Part shown: positions 42,001 through 45,000 of the stretch, in pieces
How positions within the stretch are numbered: the first letter of the stretch is position 1
How the letters are laid out: every line of letters begins with the position of its first letter
Origin: Chromobotia macracanthus
Lineage: Eukaryota > Chordata > Actinopteri > Cypriniformes > Botiidae
Reading direction: 5' to 3'
Length of the DNA stretch: 64,000 nucleotides
Assembly (NCBI GenBank): GCA_036877525.1
Contig: JAZGTH010000004.1
Span: forward strand, 14,092,001-14,156,000
Translations under genes and position numbers: made by a program
The notes under the pieces: model-generated
The model's input: the letters and a program-made list of their open reading frames with translations, nothing else
Told to the model about the DNA's origin: nothing
The model's database searches: none

Positions 42001-45000
42001 GATACAGTATTTCAGTCTTGTCAGCTGTACATTTTATAGAAGTTAAGTTTAAACATCAGTTAGGCCCATGGGCCAATGTCTAGGACTACTATCAGGGACC
42101 TCAAATTGAGACACTATATATGTAAAATTGCCAACGATTGTCAAAGAATGTGAAATAAAAGATCATATGATCCTAACCCTATCTCAGCACTAATGTAAGG
42201 GTGGTTTCACTAGAGTGGTTCAAGCTGTAGGAATGCAGAAATCACTAGAAAAATGTTAACAGCAAAATGCTATAAAACTGTATTTTCTGTCAGTTTCCAC
42301 CCTTCTGCTACTTATACCAACAACGGAAATAAGCGCAGTTATGATAGCTAAATGTGGGAGAGCGTTGCTAAAATGTGGGAGGGCCTCCTGCTCCGCTTTG
42401 GCCCTCCGTATCCTCGTCGTCACCCTGGTGCATTGGCTCTCCATCTCTGGCTCTGTCACACGCCTGCTCCGCCATCGTCATTCGGTCCCATGGAGTCATC
42501 AGCCTCTCCTCCACCATGGCTTCTCCCTCTGTCGGCTCCACCGTGGGTCATCAGGTCAGCGGTCTGCTGCCCTCTCCTGTCTCAGTCCTGGCTCCTCCCT
42601 CTGTCATCGCCGTTTCCCTCCTCATGTCAGGAGCCGCTCATGGGGGGATTTTGTGATTGTCTGCTGCCTGCCTCGACTTCTACATGTTTACTGTTTTGTC
42701 TCTGCCTTGACCTTGCTAACCCTGTCTGTCTGACTACAATAAATAAAAGCTGCTTGTATCCTTGTGTGACTAGCTAGTTTTGTCTTTTAGGTGTATTATA
42801 TGTGTCAATTTTCAGTTGAATTTCTGTATTCTGGAATTTTCATAAAACAGCCACTCCAAAACATCACAAACAATAAAAAATTCTAACATTCCAACATATT
42901 TATTTATAATGCCATTTAAAATGTTTAAATATATATAAATTCATAGGATTTTCTCTAACATTCAGATGACAGTGTTCTGCCCCTTACAAAACAAATCATT
43001 ATTAAAGTGAAAATTTAATATTTTTATATGCAAGCTGATGGTATACTTGAGGAATAGTGTGGTAAATTGGTGAAAAAAAGAAGTATCTTATATCTCTCCT
43101 ATCTCCTAAAACACAGCATAAATGTATAGATCTGAAGTAAACAAAAAATGCTATATAATTTGTATTTTAAAAATGTATACTTTTCTTGCAGTTGCTCTTT
43201 ATATTTGTGGGCTCATCCTGACCCCAAACATGAGGAGTGTTAAATGAATGGAACACCATATAAAGTGGAACTGTAAATCTCATATTGTTTGCATAACATT
43301 TGCAATCTAAATATAAATATATTATTTATATTAGATTATGATATAAATTATCATTTGTAACAATTCAAACATTATGTTCAGCATTTGCAGTAAGACAAGC
43401 CCTCCCTTGAGTGTATTAGTATCAAATTGAAATTGTATTCCTTAGTGTCTGATTAGCTTTCTCATGTGTTTTTAGGTTATCGACATGTGTATTTGGAAGG
43501 TACGGAGGAAGCTTCTATCTTTGTTCATGTTGCAGTTAATGACATCACTAGTAAGGTGAGCATCTTGTGTAGTTAGTGGACAGTAAAGTTTGGTGAATTA
43601 TGTTCAGAGAGCTGTATCTGGCAATGAATTTCTACATTTTCTTCCTGGATGATTTTATGTAGTAATTGGGTAACTTTAGGTTTACTGGCGCTAATTGCTT
43701 TTAATGTTGAACAGTCTTTAAATAAGTAGTAATAGCTCACTAGTGTATTTGGCATATCTAATGTTAATCGGTGAGGTAAAAGACTTAATGTGCTTAAAGT
43801 TTTCCAGTCATTAGTCTATTACAGTTCATTGTAGTCCATCTATTATAAAAGTGAGGAAATACAAGACTTAAAAACAATGTATAAATATGTTTTTTTAAAT
43901 TGCCACAATACGTTGCAGTGCACAGTCGACTGGTATCATATACAGTATGTAACCCCCATTAAATAAAACAATATTTAATAAGATATACCTATCCTTTTGG
44001 CATATATACATTTCTGTATATTTATGTGACACTGCACATTTACATAATACGCATGTACATAGCACATTCCATTAATAGAATACACCCAAGGTTTGACACT
44101 TTTAAAATTGTTTTTTGAATCATCATCATCAGTGTAAAGTGTAGCGTCACCTTTAAAAAATGTTGATGTTCAATCTCAAGAGGTTAAACTAAATACGTAA
44201 CAGGGGCTGCAAATTCATCCTGGATTTGAAAAGACCAATGGAGGATACAGATTTTTTCATGTGTTTTAAACATATATACTTGTCAAGCTAGGTTAGATGT
44301 TAGATAATAGTTTACAAAACAACAACATGGAATTGTGCCTGTGTGAAATGCATAAAGGTAAATAGAAACAAATGGGATGCCAGTTTGTCCTCTATTTATA
44401 AAAAGTGGCATATAATGTAAAAATGCTCACTGCTTAAAAATCTCATTTGTCTTTCATTTGTCCCCTATACATTTGGTGTCAACAACAAATGTTATGTCTA
44501 GTTTGCCTATTTTTGCCCTTACTCTGTCTCGTGCTTCTCTGTTTCTTTTATTATTCTTTTATTAATAATATTATTTATTATTATTCTTTTATTAGATTAC
44601 AGTGCATCCATCTTAGTCCAAAAACTGTCTATAGAGACAGGAGTTTGTTATGATCTTCATTCAAAACTCAGGTGTAGTGGGACGCAACCCTGCATGCTCC
44701 TTGCAAACCCCTCCCTTTTCCCTAGCGAGCGGTTGAGTCCGGATTCATTTGCTAGCATTCACCATGCCAACTCACACAGAATGTGCTGTGAAATTGTGAC
44801 TGTCTACCTCACTAACCCCTAAAACAGATCCAGTCACATTGTCTGTACAGCAGGTGACAACTGTCACTCCTATTTCACTCACCTCAGGCAATTTTTAGTC
44901 CATGATAGGGTTCTGGCTTCCTCGTTTACAGTAATTGAAACTTTGAGCTATAGAACTGCAGAGATTATGAGAGAGACGCATTTAGTTTTGGTTTATGGAT

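Noticed and set aside
42341..42777. Three overlapping + strand frames of up to 141 codons
   Set aside because: GC-rich LTR-element fragment in an intron; Pro/Ser-rich in every frame, no domain.
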